Below are positions 37,848-50,310 of a DNA stretch of 64,000 bases, one piece after another. The notes below the pieces were generated by a model. That model was not told the origin of the DNA. It worked only from the letters and a program-made list of their open reading frames with translations, and ran no database searches. Source of the DNA: Stenopsyche tienmushanensis (taxonomy: Eukaryota > Arthropoda > Insecta > Trichoptera > Stenopsychidae); NCBI GenBank assembly GCA_008973525.1, contig WACJ01000114.1:186001-250000 (forward strand), in the 5' to 3' direction. A program made the position numbers and the translations under genes. Positions within the stretch are counted from its first letter, which is position 1. Each line of letters begins with the position of its first letter.

Positions 37848-40800
37848 TCAGTCAACTTCTAGCTTCCTGAAATTTCCTGTAACCCCTCTCAATGGATCAC
37901 CAGCCGCCGAACAAGAATTGTTAGCGTTTGCTCTCAACGCCGAGACGGCACCCTCGCGTGCCGCTTCGCTGAATAGCTCCAAGCGCACCGCCATCTTATC
38001 GTTCAAAAGTAGAGTATCACGGGAATTCATCAATTCCACTTTCCACAATTCTGCAAAAAAAAAAAATTTCAAAGCATTAGAGTTTGAAGATCATTTATGA
38101 AATTATAACCATGATTTTCAGATCAAACTGATTGCATTGTGTGCCTAAAAACATTGAGCATCCTGTTATTTGTCCTACTTTTATACATATTATATATGTT
38201 TTTAACAAGGAAAAATTGGAGTTAAAATTTTAACTGTATCCGATATTTCGAACCTCCTATCGGGTTCGTGTTCGCGGATTGAGTCAATCCGCGTCCATAT
38301 AGCGAAATGCTGATTTTCTCTGAATTGAGCAGTACGGAATTATAGGAATTAGTATGTACTACTATTTCTCCGAAATGAAACATTTCTCTGGTTTTCTCAG
38401 AAATGAATAACATGGAATTCTTAGAATTAGTAAATTTCTTGGAAAAATTGATTTTGAAAAAGGTAATATATTCTTTGATTGCCTTTAAATATTGAGTCAT
38501 TTTTGCTATTTTTAATGACTTTCAAAAGAATGGCGTCAACAAAAAAAATCGCTAGTTTTTTGTATGAGTTCAAATTGGGGCACAATGCAGTGAAAGCATG
38601 TGGAAATATTAACTGAGCATTTGGAGAAAGATCGATTTGTGAAAGAATAATTCGAAAAGGGCAAAAATAATGTTGAAAGAGGGAAGATAAAAATGCTGGA
38701 CAAATGGGTGCCACACGAACTGTCAGAAGGCTAAAATTGAGCCGCTTGGAAATGTTTTCTTCGTTGATAAATTCAAATACACAACAATAGTAGTTATTGA
38801 CACTAAAGATAAGTAGAGGAAATTGAAACCCATTCCGATAACTAGTTTGAAAACAAAAATGCATCCAAGATTGAAATAAGCTATATCTACTTGGGATTTA
38901 TTACGAATAAACTTTCTAATTACTCACTTAATCGAATATAGATAACTCAATCAATTGCATCTTCTTAATTAATTTCAACAAATCTTCAAATTAAAAAAAA
39001 ACCTAATTTCTTTCTAATCTCTATATAATATCAAAAAAATTACAATATATTTGGCTATGTTGCGTAAATTGTTAATGAATTGAAATATTTTTATATGGTA
39101 CTCTTGGTCATTTTTATGAATTTCTTTCGTACTTATGATATTAAGGCAAACTTATTTATACATAAGCGTTTAGATCGCAATATTTTCTTGTGAATGCTAA
39201 ATACTAAAGTTATTTATATTGTGTGCCCAAAGGAAAAGTAAAATAAACACAAAAGGGTTGGCTAGCCTGAGAATAATTCGATTGTGATTTGAAAAACAAA
39301 ATTTCTTAATCCATTATGAAGGAAGAACATTTGAAAGCTATAGTGGAAGCTATTCCACATACATTCGAGCCTTCATATTTATTTTTATGACTATTTTCAT
39401 CACCTCGATTTAATAGGAAATCGCTTAAAAAGTGGATGTCGCATTAATTGACAGATAATCAGAAACCAAGACACTTAGATGTATATTGTATCTAGCTTAT
39501 TAATTTTGCCCCAAAATTGACAATATAATTGAAAAATAATTTAACAAAAAAGCCAATGAAACATTGTAATTTTTCACGACAAGCTCTAAAATATGCATCT
39601 AACTTTATAATAAAAACGTCACACTACTCACTTATCATTTCTTCCATGGGCATCGTTCCGCCGTATTCTTTAGGTAGCACGGTGGTATCGATTTGGACGT
39701 CTTTAGCTGAAGTATACAGCTTGACACGTTTCCTTATTTTCTCAGATATGAGCGCCATGCCGAAGTCCAAAGCGAATTTTATTGTCGCATGAACATTCAT
39801 TCCATGAATTTCTTTGTGTCTCATTGGAATAGTTCTCTGCAATTTAATAAAAAAATATTCAAACTCCACGTTTGAAAAAAGGAAATTAATAAAGATATGT
39901 TTATACCTCTCCATTTTTGACAATCCTGACAGCTTCTCTTGGTGTGAAGAGCGTTAAATGAGGAAAGCTGACGCCACTACCATCAGCATAGTGGACGAAA
40001 CCTTTAACTTGATTTTCTTCGTCCTCCATCAAGGTCTCATAGCAAATTCCGTGGATTCTGCACATATCTTGATTGGTATACTTGTACGGATCAAAAACAC
40101 CTGTAATTTAACAACAAGATTTAGCACTATATTAACGCATCGTTGATGATATGGGCATCAAAATATTATTGTTGAAATATTTGAAAAATAACACTATTAC
40201 CTTCGGCGATATAAATATGCATAAAATATAACATTTAGTAAATTATTGACTTAATATAAAGAGTGCAAATTACTTTGGTCCGTTTTCAATAGTGAGAGCT
40301 GATTTTAATGGTTTCAAAAAGGTTAAACATCTGTCAATAATATTCAATTTGTCGCTTTGAATTTCATAAAAACCCTGTTTTTACTGTGTTGAAGAATAGT
40401 GTAGTTAAAGATTTAAAAAGCAGTTTCTGTACAATCAAAATCGATCGAAATGATTAAAAAGCAAGGCAATTGAGTGCCTCATGAACTGAAACCGAGAGAC
40501 GTTGAAAAGCGATTTTTCACTTGTGAGCAGCTGATTCAAAGGCAACATAGAAAGGTTTGTTTATATGATGGGGATGAAAAATGGTTACTCGATAACAACA
40601 ACAAAAAAATACTACGTTTGTCCCGATTAATCGTTGCCATCGACCCCAAAACATCAACACCAAAGCCGAATATTCATGGATCGAAAGTGATGCTGTGTAT
40701 CTGATGGGACCAAAAAGGTGTTGTGTACTATGAGCTGTTACGATTTGGCAATCGGTAAAGGCTATAATTGATTCATATGAGACGTGTATTACGAGAAAAA

Positions 40801-42077
40801 TGGCCGAAACACGAGCAAAGACATAACAAAGTTGTTCTTCTTCTTTCGCATAAATCGAAAATTGGCTCCTAATTTGGATCGCCTCAAAAGACGACACATT
40901 TTTTCGAGAAAAAGTATTAATCAGCGATCTGTTCATTCAAATATTTATATTCAATATTATAAAGTAATTATATGTTAAGTCATATGTTTTGAATATGATT
41001 TTAGGCGTGAATTAATAATGAATGGTTCTTGAAGGATAAACATTTATACTTGCCTGAGATTCCATGTTTTTATAAATACTAGGATAAAAGCTTAAAATGT
41101 GCATACATTCCTGTAAAAAAAAGCATAGTAATTTAAATAATAGTTTGGTTTGGATTCCTTTATTCACCTGGTCTGTAAATAATGACTCGTCGACCACTGG
41201 TATCTCTGAAAGGACTGGCGAAACAATATCTGAAAACATATGTGAGTTTAGTAAGATTTTCATTCGAAGCAGTTGATGTTTGAATATGTTTTTTAACAAT
41301 CACCCCAATTCGATCAATTCGAGCATGGCCGGAATTTTATAATCGAGTTGATTGAATGCAATCCCGAAGGACTGACGAAGGAGCAGGTATCTCTCGATGG
41401 CCTCCTGCGCCATCGGCACGCTATATTTCTTTGTCCGCAGAAAACGCAGGAAAAAGCTGGCATCTGTTGAAGAGAGCGATCTTACAGCAAACGCATAACT
41501 TGTACCGTTGTTGTATAAGACATGTCGAAATTTAGTCCGATTACATTTGGTAATTATACCCGGAAAAAAGAGCGTGTCGAAATATATTTTTCCGTAGCGT
41601 TTGTCATAAGTGGATCAATCTTTGATGGTCAGTGAAAGTCGGTCAGAAATAGACGAAGCAGTCGGAAAAAACCGGTTTCGCCACAAAAGGTCGATCAATC
41701 ACCTTTGGCTCGTTCGGACAAAAACTTGGCATCATCATTTGATCGAGTAATTATTTAATCGCCAATTAGATGAATGAACACGAGCAAAAAATGTGCAACA
41801 TTACATCACATGCATGCGCAAATGGTGCAATATGGACGTATCGATTCCGCAATATTTGGCGCCATTTCTTGTTCAATTGTCGTGTTTTATTACCCATCCG
41901 AATGGAAGCAATGCGCGGATTCTGTATGGCCCAGTCTCTGAGGGCTCGCAGGGCTTGCTCCCTGCCGATGGTCGTTTCCCTAAGTTCTTGCTCGGCTATC
42001 AGCTGGACTTCTGCAGACAAAGGACATGAATATTCCTCGGCGTCGGTGATGAAACGTTTCTTGGTTCTGCCGGCCAT
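37848..42077 (-). CDS. CRAL-TRIO domain protein (clavesin/alpha-tocopherol-transfer-like), complete
   Basis: Exons in transcription order: 42077-41894, 41463-41304, 41229-41168, 40100-39907, 39836-39632, 38050-37848; 335 residues, ATG to TGA, all phases match. Residues about 20-60 form the helical CRAL-TRIO-N segment ([20 protein letters not shown]), followed by [13 protein letters not shown]. The lipid-binding CRAL-TRIO fold covers about 115-270: [15 protein letters not shown], then [20 protein letters not shown], then [14 protein letters not shown]. Such proteins are soluble carriers of hydrophobic ligands (vitamin E, retinoids, phosphoinositides). The ATG follows a splice-acceptor-like TTTCAG (42085-42090), so a 5' noncoding exon is likely. 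Two mariner remnants lie in its introns. The ligand cannot be read from sequence. Confidence 0.93.
38205..38935 (+). mobile_element. Composite repeat R1 copy B (deleted mariner) with uninterrupted hAT target site
   Basis: Left part CGATATTTCGAACCTCCTAT matches 31690; right part matches 32566-33955 with the same mariner deletion. At 38890-38915 it reads through the point where copy A carries the hAT insertion, so it gives the empty site. It lies in the last intron of the CRAL-TRIO gene, antisense to it. Confidence 0.75.
40258..40960 (+). pseudogene. Degenerate mariner transposase in a CRAL-TRIO intron
   Basis: Plus strand: [20 protein letters not shown], then [31 protein letters not shown], a stop, then [12 protein letters not shown]. 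These are mariner blocks around the first and second catalytic aspartates. A related copy is at 48811-49290. Stops and frameshifts make it inactive. It lies between the third and fourth coding exons of the host gene. Confidence 0.88.
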
Positions 42078-42083
42078 CTTTCA

Positions 42084-43585
42084 ACTGAAACAAGTGAAAG
42101 GATACATTGCATATGGATCTATCATAGCTTAGACTTGTACGCAGCGAAATATTAATAAAACACAAAAAATACATCGCAAGATATATATATATATAAACAC
42201 AGTGCATTAAATTGCAAAATACGAGGGCTCAAATTTATTCACATCACTTACCAATGGGCCACCGAGACGATCGTGTCTAAATGAATGTGACCATTGAAAT
42301 TTAATAGATCCAATTAGATCATTAGTAGCGATTGTATCAATACATTTTTACACGCATTTTGAACAAAGCTGCGGAGAAAAGCGCTTTTCTTTACGTTCGC
42401 GTAACATAACAACATCGTGATGCGGAAAATAGAAAATGGTCGCATTGTAAAAACGGATCTGGTATACTGATAAGTTGTATTCATGAAATTTCCAGAGGCG
42501 TTCTTATGAAACATATAAATTTATGCATCGAAATTTCTCTTCAATCCGGTTCGAGAGACGTCTTCTTGATCTGAAAATCGAGATATTCAAACGACGAACG
42601 AATTTATCAGCATCGATATTTGTTGAAGAGCTTTGACGGCTCGATGATAAACCGGGCCGGATTACTTCCGTATTATGCAAGAGGAAAAATTGTAATTAAT
42701 AATCTAATGACTAATATGTCAAAAGTGTGCCCGTTCTAAAAGTGTTACGGTAAATTTAATTTTTCCAACAAAGCTTATTATGTAAGGCGAGCGGTCTTCA
42801 TACGGTGTATATATAATTATAACTTCCAAATGTTGCATGATGTCCAAAAGCACATTATATTATATATTATGACGGTATGGCTATCATGTTTAACGGACGA
42901 TATAGTCATTAGCGAATCTATTAGTGGACTTATGACAATGCAATGGTGTCGGATAAGTTCTGTTCCGTACAGAAATTAATTGATTTGAATTATATAATAT
43001 GAATTTAAAGCCTGTCTATTCGATAATCAGAGATTTTCCACAGAAACACAAACTTATTGATCATAAATAAGTTGTGCTTTAATTATAATGTTAAACTGGA
43101 AGCTTTCCAAAATCCTTTGATGACATGTTTTGCGGATAAAATCGGTAAATCGGAATGATAGATGAGTTTATGGTAGTCGAACGCATCTATTGTTATATTC
43201 GGGCGGTTGCTCGTAATATAAATGAGTCATTATGTAAAATCTCAAAGGAAGATCATCAAAGTGGAACGGATTTAAGATAATTTTTTTAGATTTGTTTAAA
43301 TTTTTCCAAAACACGATTTCCACACATAAATATTGGCAATTAGAATATCCGCAAATGAGAAATGATGCAAGAGTTGCTCAATGCATAATGGATGGATATC
43401 GGGTCAAAATTGTGTCGCTTTCCACACAAGTCGAAATCGTCATTATATCATATTGACTATTGTGTATGAACAATAAATTTGCCACGTTCACATAATCGTT
43501 CGAATTAGATCCATACGAATCATTTCTGTTATTTAATGATTTTTTTTTCAGCTGGCATTTTTAATGCAATATTTAACCACTTAAC
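42084..43585. other. Upstream flank of the CRAL-TRIO gene
   Basis: AT-rich with a TA repeat at 42181-42196. A promoter or first noncoding exon is expected here, but no convincing core promoter could be picked. No coding signal. Confidence 0.45.
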
Positions 43586-43920
43586 CACCAGCGACTCACC
43601 GGTGAGTCGCTATGTTTTTTTCAAAAACAAACATATTTATCTATAATACCTAACAATTAATATGCTGAGGACATATATTAACTTTTTCCTTACTACGCTA
43701 AAACTATCCACCGATGATATGTATTTGGTACACCACTATTAAATTGAGTATAAATGCATATGTTAGATCGCACAAGTCGCCTTTAAACAATAAAACATGT
43801 AAATCAAACAACTTTTTACGCAATTTCTAATATCTTCAGTGGTTGATTTAGTACTTTTCAGCCTGGGATAAGACTTTTACGCAATTTCTTAAGCATCTGG
43901 CGTGTAAAAGGCTAGAAATA
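43586..43920 (+). mobile_element. TTAA-type element end with a perfect 22-bp palindrome, copy 2
   Basis: Begins CTTAACCACC, directly followed by the perfect palindrome AGCGACTCACCGGTGAGTCG-CT and then a T run. The following text matches the copy at 26050-26226 in reverse. The right end was not located; it may lie near 43920. Confidence 0.6.
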
Positions 43921-46361
43921 AACAATAAAGGATTGATCGACGATTAAAATTTAATATGTGATAATAAAAAATATTTTTTTTTTAGTATTGCAAGCTGATA
44001 ATGAACGCATCGCAAAAATCACAAATGACAGTGACCCACTGAGCAATGCAATACACATTATATAATCGGCACTAAGCCGAAAAACTACGCGGTGTTCACG
44101 GCGTTGCGTCACATATTTACAATGTTTCATTAAAACTCGTTTCCTATCGCGTAGTAAATTGATCTAAATCTGCCACTCATTTACATAACTTCACTTTCTA
44201 TGCATCATAATGACCGGGCTGCATTTTAGTAGAACGAATTTCCGCACATTTTTCTTCCATTCGTAGCGTTTTCCGGGCGATATTTTACAATTTTGCGGTT
44301 TAATCCGCGATTGCGACACAAAACATTAGCAATCAAATGTGAATTGTGCACGCATTTTTAAAATTGCATATTCGCCCCAATTTTGAAATGCTAATATTGA
44401 TTGTGCATTTACTGAAATTTGCATAGTGGGATATCAAATTTATGAATATTCATCGATAATTTGCATCAACGAATGTTTTGTTAAGAATTAATTCACATTA
44501 TGAATAGTTCGCATTACGACATTCCAAAATTATTTTTGATTTCTAATAAGATTTATAGATCTGTCATGTAAAAATTCTATATCAGATAATATTACAATAA
44601 CTTTTAGCCATTTATGGAGACGTGTTTAAACATTGCTTAACGCGTTGGCAGATACGTCTGCATTATGTGTCATTTTTGGTATGAAAAATGACTGTATAAT
44701 GCAGACGTGTCCGCCAAAGTGTTAAGCAAAGAAGAGCTGCAGGAATTGGAGCGCAATTCGATCTGAGAAAATGACTCAAAAATGGTTCAGGGCCGTCTAT
44801 CGATGCTTAAATGGTTAAAATATCATTTAAATCAAAAATAATTTCGCTACTCACAGATCGTCTCCTAGCTAAAATTAGTATCCAAATAATCATATCTGAA
44901 AATCCATATAAATCCATGGAAAATTCTCCCGTGGAGTCAATTATATTAATCATTTGATTCGAAACATAATTGCATTGGATACTAATTTCAGATCTGAAAT
45001 AATATAAATCGCAACAAAAGCATTACAATAAGTCGCATGCTAACGATGAAGACGAAGCGCATATCCACCTTGTAGATCAGACGGTTTGACCTACATGGAG
45101 CTGAGCGTCTGTCTCCTCATAATGAAAGTGAAAGAGCTTTACGCCACAGAGATCAGTTCACGTTGTAAGAAGAATGACTTTTAACATTACATCATGTCTT
45201 ATATCATACGGACGCAGCCTTAAGGAAGGATTACGCAAGCAGTCCAACGAATGAGGGTATTGGTACTCACCGAAAGTGGCTCACGAGCCTTTTTAAAGCT
45301 CCAATCGAGAACAACGTGGTTTGGGCTCTTGGGACTTACTCCTCGCGTGGGCTTCAAATCATGAAAATCAATATTTTAATATGAAATCATGGCGCAATAG
45401 AACTACAGAAGATATTGAGAATTCTAAGCCAATATATTGATAATGCACAAATTTATCAAAACTAAAAATACATAAGAGATGTTTAGCACATGTCAGCCAA
45501 TTCAATAGATTAAAGTATTAATAAATACCAGAGATATAAATGTTGTTAAATTCTCACTGGGAATTTTCACCACTTTCACGAGAGTTGTCGCTCGGATGAC
45601 TGCAAACGTTTGACTGTTAAAGTATTATGCTTTGTCGAAGCAAACAAAAACAATCAAGTGGGGACGAATTAATATTAACCCGTTGTAATTGGCCTAAAAA
45701 TGGGTGGGAATCGTATGAGATGACACACTGTGATTTCGACAAATTTTCGATCGATCATTCGCACACAAATTGCATTCGGTCGCCGTTGCACAATTCACGA
45801 TTTGGGCAAAATAAAAAGTTTATATAACTCGAAGAGAGTTATTGTATGATTTTATTACGTAAGTGACGCAACTGTGATGCACAATTAAATTCGTTTAGCG
45901 GACAAATTTGACGTATGTGGAAACACTGTGACTAACGAGCCTAATTCGGTGAACAATGAGAAAAAACTGCCGGAAATAAAGTTCGCATGCCTTTATATGG
46001 ATGCAATTTATTTCATCGCTGAGAATATGTACTGAATTTTAAAAATGTCTTAGAAATTGGAATTTGTAAATCTTGATATCAAGCGTTCAAAATTTCGTTT
46101 GTTTGGGGGCTTATGACAAACTGCTCTCAAACTCAATTGAATAAGATCGGGATCGAGTATATGTTAGTTTAGGTCTTTTATTATGATATTTCAATCAGAT
46201 TTAAGCTGATTTGAATTTGAAAATGTGGATATTCTGCAATGCAGATCTCAGAATCATTAATAAATACATAATGGCGTATCCACGATCATATTGAATTTAA
46301 CCACGATTATTACCATTTTTCAGTAAATTATATTAAAATCCACAATACTTGTTTATTAAGG
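43921..46361. other. Intergenic stretch with one hairpin element
   Basis: Apart from the foldback at 44633-44729 (listed separately), no domain or known repeat was recognised. 45030-45360 is somewhat GC-richer with no long frame. Confidence 0.45.
44633..44729. mobile_element. 97-bp foldback element (two 45-bp arms, 6-bp loop)
   Basis: Left arm from TTGCTTAACGCGTTGGCAGA, right arm reverse-complemented TTGCTTAACACTTTGGCGGA, both continuing to ACGTCTGCATTAT and CATTTTT, with loop GGTATG at 44678-44683. TTAA sits in each arm, suggesting a TTAA-target element reduced to its two ends. Confidence 0.8.
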
Positions 46362-46850
46362 GACGTTTCTAGCTTGCTGGGCCTAAATGAGATCGATTTT
46401 TTAACATTTTTTTAATGCAAAATGTATTGAATATAGAATGTTTATATTTAGTATGTTGGGTAGGCAATGGACGAGCGATGATATTCTTCACTATGGAAGT
46501 CTTAAGTCTAGGACAAATGATTTGTAGCAAAAATTTTAAACATATTTATACTATTTATAATATTGTGTATAGTATAGACTAAAATTAGAAAGAAATATTA
46601 AAAAAAAATGAAAAATAGTGAGCAATTGAAAAAAAGTTTGTGTTTTTACCAACATTTTTTGTAGTTTTTTGTTCATTAAATAAACATTTTTAAATATTTT
46701 TGGATAATTGTAGTCTATACGATGAAGACATTTATTATACATGTGTTTGCCAAATTTCAATAAGAATGCTCATCTAGGGCGTGTGGGAGCACTTCCATGA
46801 GCTTATAAAAAGTTGTTTCGAGAAAAACGCGTTTAAAGTTTCTCCCCGTT
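46362..46850. repeat. Repeat family R4, copy 1
   Basis: Shares with 53336-53775: TTGGGCCTAAA-TGATCG-type start, GGAAGTCTTAAGTC, ATAATATTGTGTATAG, and GCGTGTGGGAGCACTTCCAT. No coding capacity is seen. The end part (GAGAAAAACGCGTTTAAAG) resembles text in the Kolobok-like elements. Confidence 0.65.
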
Positions 46851-47899
46851 GGTCTATAACTTTGCGAATTTCGTTTATATCAACTTGAAATTTACTGAAC
46901 GTATTCTTAAACATTGGTTCTTTCCGATACATTAAATGCCAATAAATACGCTGAAATCACGCTGGTATTTTGCAGGGAGCATTTCGTTCCCGCCCAAGCA
47001 ATCATCCTTTTCTCATGCTTGTAATTCAACAACGAAAAGGAAACGAGTTGTGGCGATTCTTTTTTTCACGTCGATAAAAACGTGCGTATTTGACCGCGAT
47101 AAATTAATAGGTTTGAGATCGAGATAGAAAGTAGGAAAGTGGAATGAGCGAATACGAAACGGCATGGCCGATTCTTCAATGAATCGATGCGGAATATGCC
47201 CATGTTGTTATTCAATGCAGAAGTGTGTCAGATACATAAATGCGGTGACATAAGAGGCGATCAGTGTATATGCCAAATCGGTTGACCTTATGAATATATA
47301 AATTTGCACCATTAATCAGTTGATGATCGAGAAAATCCCGGAAACGGATCCGATGATGGTGATGATTGACATGCATTTTCGGTGCAATGAAAAGGACGTC
47401 TCATAGGTATCAAATAGAAAGCTATCTGATATGATTTGTGTATGTAAGCGAGGAATAAAATAACAATAATATGACTAATTAGATGAAAAATTTGACACTT
47501 TATATAATATGCTTAAAATTTATATTCATTAATGAGAAAGTGAATCAAAATTTATGTACATATGATAACAATAAAAGTTTCTAAATTATTGTATTTTGAT
47601 TATGTAAAACCATCGGTGCCAATGATATAAGAATTTATTAAATCGATTTGTATTAATAATTAGGGTACATCTTATCAATTGTAAGTTTAATAAGTTTTGA
47701 AAAATAAAATGGATTAAAAATGAGTATCGATCCTCGTCCAATGGGAAATAGATCTTCGTTATAAATCACTGGGTAAATCATCGCGTATTTATATCACACG
47801 TTACGCGAATAATATAATGAAAATATTATATTGCCAACCTTGAGATTTAACGTTGGATGTCACTTAAAAAATTGAATCAGAGCACACGAATTCGATTTG
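46851..47899. other. Intergenic, nothing recognised
   Basis: AT-rich, with short frames only. No repeats were matched to the rest of the window. Confidence 0.45.
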
Positions 47900-48240
47900 A
47901 ATATTTATGTCGGTGGAACTGGTTTTGAATTTGGTAAGCCTGTGCTGTTATCTGTGGAACTACACTGGAAACACTCAGGACACTGTACTACACGTTGGTT
48001 CCGATGGCGGTATAAGTAAGTTAGGCCCCACCCGGTGGTATCGCAGCCCCTCCATTGTAGGCTTTGGCGGAAAATTAAGGGGGACCAACGCAATCCGGTG
48101 AACGTTGTTGTTGAGGCTTCAAGCTTTTCCTCGGGCGGCAGTGCCGTTAAATGCATTCGCAGTGTTAGACCAAAGAAGGAAATCAGGTCAACAAGTTGGT
48201 GCTGCAGACATCCAAGAACAATGTCCGAAAAGCAGCTTTA
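47900..48240. other. GC-richer island of unknown origin
   Basis: Local GC content is clearly higher than in the flanks, and several overlapping frames of 64-83 codons are open on both strands. None shows a recognisable motif. It could be a degraded retrotransposon piece or an exon. Nothing firmer can be said. Confidence 0.3.
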
Positions 48241-48389
48241 AAAAATATTTCAAACTGATAATAATTTTGCAATTCTATAAATATATTGTACTAATTTAGT
48301 TTTTTCACATACATTTTTGTAGTTTTTCATACAAATTTAAAAAAAGTTCATAAACGTTAGCATCAGATACCAACAAAATAATACCTGCA

Positions 48390-48815
48390 ACAATTGCATA
48401 TTATATTACGAGAAACTATCGTGTCAATTTCTTCTACTTATTTTAGTGTCAATGACTACTATTGTTATGTATTTGAATTTATCAACGAAGAAAATACTTC
48501 CAAGCGACTCAATTTTAGCCTTCTGACAGTTCGTGTGGCACCCATTTGTCCAGCATTTTTATCTTCCCTCTTTCAACATTATTTTTGCCCTTTTCGAATT
48601 ATTCTTTCACAAATCTATCCTTCTCCGAATGCTCAATTTATATTTAAAGACAATTAAAGAATACATTATCTTTTTCAATTTTAAATAGTCGAATTTATAC
48701 CTATATCAATCACGGTCGATCTTTGACTATTTGGAAAACGAATATTCTAATGCTTTACCAATTTCATATTCGTTATTTGATAATTGATTTTATGAATATT
48801 TGGGACCCCTAAGTA
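48390..48815 (-). mobile_element. Composite repeat R1 copy C (inverted)
   Basis: The minus strand carries the same mariner deletion derivative as 38540-38870 (frames such as [14 protein letters not shown] read from the opposite strand are shared). At its far side is the R1 flank (CATATTCGTTA-TTGATAATTG, TTTTATGAATATTTGGGACC). Confidence 0.65.
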
Positions 48816-49290
48816 CAAATTAGTACGGTCCATTTTCAAACGATAGATCTGGCTGTTATGAATGTTTAATAGTGACAGCTGATTTCGATGGTTTCATAGA
48901 GATTAGATATCTGTCAATTAATTTTACATCGTTTCACATTCAGTTTATATTGCTTTGGGCTTTATAATAAATTCTGTTTTTTACTGTGTTGAATAGGTCA
49001 AATTTTGTATTTACTAGGCAGCATTTTCGGGAGGTTTTAGTTTTCTTCTTTAATTGGTAGAATAGTGTAGTTAAAGACTTAAAAAGCAGTTTCTGTGCGA
49101 TTAAAATCCATTGAAATGATTCAAAATCAATGCAATTGGGTGCCTCTTGAAACTGAAACCGAGTTGATAGCAGTTCCAACATTTGGCAGTTCACTTCTTT
49201 CGCAGAAATCAAAAATTGGCTTCTAACTTGTATTGCCTCAAAAGACGAGACATTTTTTCGAGAATAAGTATTAACCAGCGATGGACAATA
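48811..49290 (+). pseudogene. Internally deleted mariner related to 40258-40960
   Basis: Shares AATAGTGACAGCTGATTT, TTAAAAAGCAGTTTCTGT, GTGCCTC-TGAAACTGAAACC, and then jumps to the 3' part (AGACGAGACATTTTTTCGAG, ATTAACCAGCGATGGAC). The catalytic core present in the 40-kb copy is missing. Confidence 0.75.
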
Positions 49291-49479
49291 CTTTGATTAA
49301 TTTGCTCATTCAATTTGTTCTGATAAAAATGCATTTTTGACCGCAAGAAACGAATCGAACTAATTTGCACTTCCAATAATAAAACCAAATTCGATGTCGA
49401 TATTATCGAACAAATGACAAGAAAGTACAGCAATACTCCATATCCTATAGATGACCTGTGCACATTTTTCAAATTAATT

Positions 49480-49640
49480 TGTAGGTAGTCTCGCGATTAA
49501 GCGATCGTACTAGCAACTCAATCATCTTGGGTACAAAACAACAGGAGGTGTGGTTGACGAACACATTTTTAAAATCACGTATTCGCTGTGAAAAACCATA
49601 TCAAAATGATTCGCAATGGTCCCATAAAAGGGATTGCTAA
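49480..49640 (+). repeat. Repeat family R3, copy 2, at the 5' side of a transposase remnant
   Basis: TTGTAGGTAGTCTCGCGATT, AGGAGGTGTGGTTGACGAAC and CAATGGTCCCATAAAAGGGA match the copy at 16085-16250. It runs straight into the Kolobok-like coding remnant, so R3 may simply be the coding or 5' region of that element family rather than a SINE. Confidence 0.5.
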
Positions 49641-50310
49641 AAAGGGACATTATCATGGGAACCCGACTGGAGTCAAAAGCTGGTACAAATGGCAGAAAAC
49701 CATTGCTTTAAAAAATATCCAAAGCTTGAAGATCTGACTTCATTTCTTGGCCAAGAAATAAAACAGCATATCTTACCAATTTATAAAGATTTATCCAGGG
49801 ATGAATTACTTCAAAGATGCTTGGGTGGCCATACTCAAAATGCTAATGAATGTTTTAACTCGACGGTTTGGCGACTGGCTCCAAAGCACCTTTATTCCGG
49901 TGTAAAAATCATTGAAATATTAACATATATCGTTGCTGTGATATTTAATAACGACTACAGCTGCATTTTGAAGATGATTAATACATTAAATATAATTATT
50001 GGCACCTACTGTAAAGTCTTTGCTGAAAATACCGATGAAGCGCGGGTAGCGAGGTACAACCGTAAGAGTCTTTCTGAGACAAAAGCAGCTTGTATATCCC
50101 GAAAACAGCAGTTAGTCGAAGATAATCAACTTTTTCGCATCGAAACTTTAAACGAGATTATCTCGAAACTGCATTTTCAAAATGTTCGCCAGTTGTAGCT
50201 TAAAAAGTTGTTGATCGATCTGAGTGAAATTTTGGGATGTTTCTCAATATAATATTGTCTAATCAACAAAAATAAAGTTATTTTGTGCTATTACGACCAT
50301 AGATTAAAAA
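49641..50310 (+). pseudogene. Transposase fragment, Kolobok-like/Mutator-like family
   Basis: HYHGNPTGVKSWYKWQ, then, after a frame change, an intact 169-codon frame at 49689-50198: HILPIYKDLSRDELLQRCLG, GHTQNANECFNSTVWRLAPK, then IEILTYIVAVIFNNDY and a basic C terminus. The block around GGHTQNANE-FNS-VW is shared by a transposase family common in insect genomes; I place it with Kolobok/Mutator-like transposases from memory, which is not certain. The N-terminal part is missing. Related pieces are at 54690-54870 and 57745-57900. Confidence 0.7.

Noticed and set aside
41053..41112. Extra CRAL-TRIO exon flanked by an acceptor-like TTTTTTACAG and an open frame.
   Set aside because: Joining it to the exon at 41168 gives a stop within a few codons; joining 41168 directly to 40100 restores the expected conserved sequence in phase.
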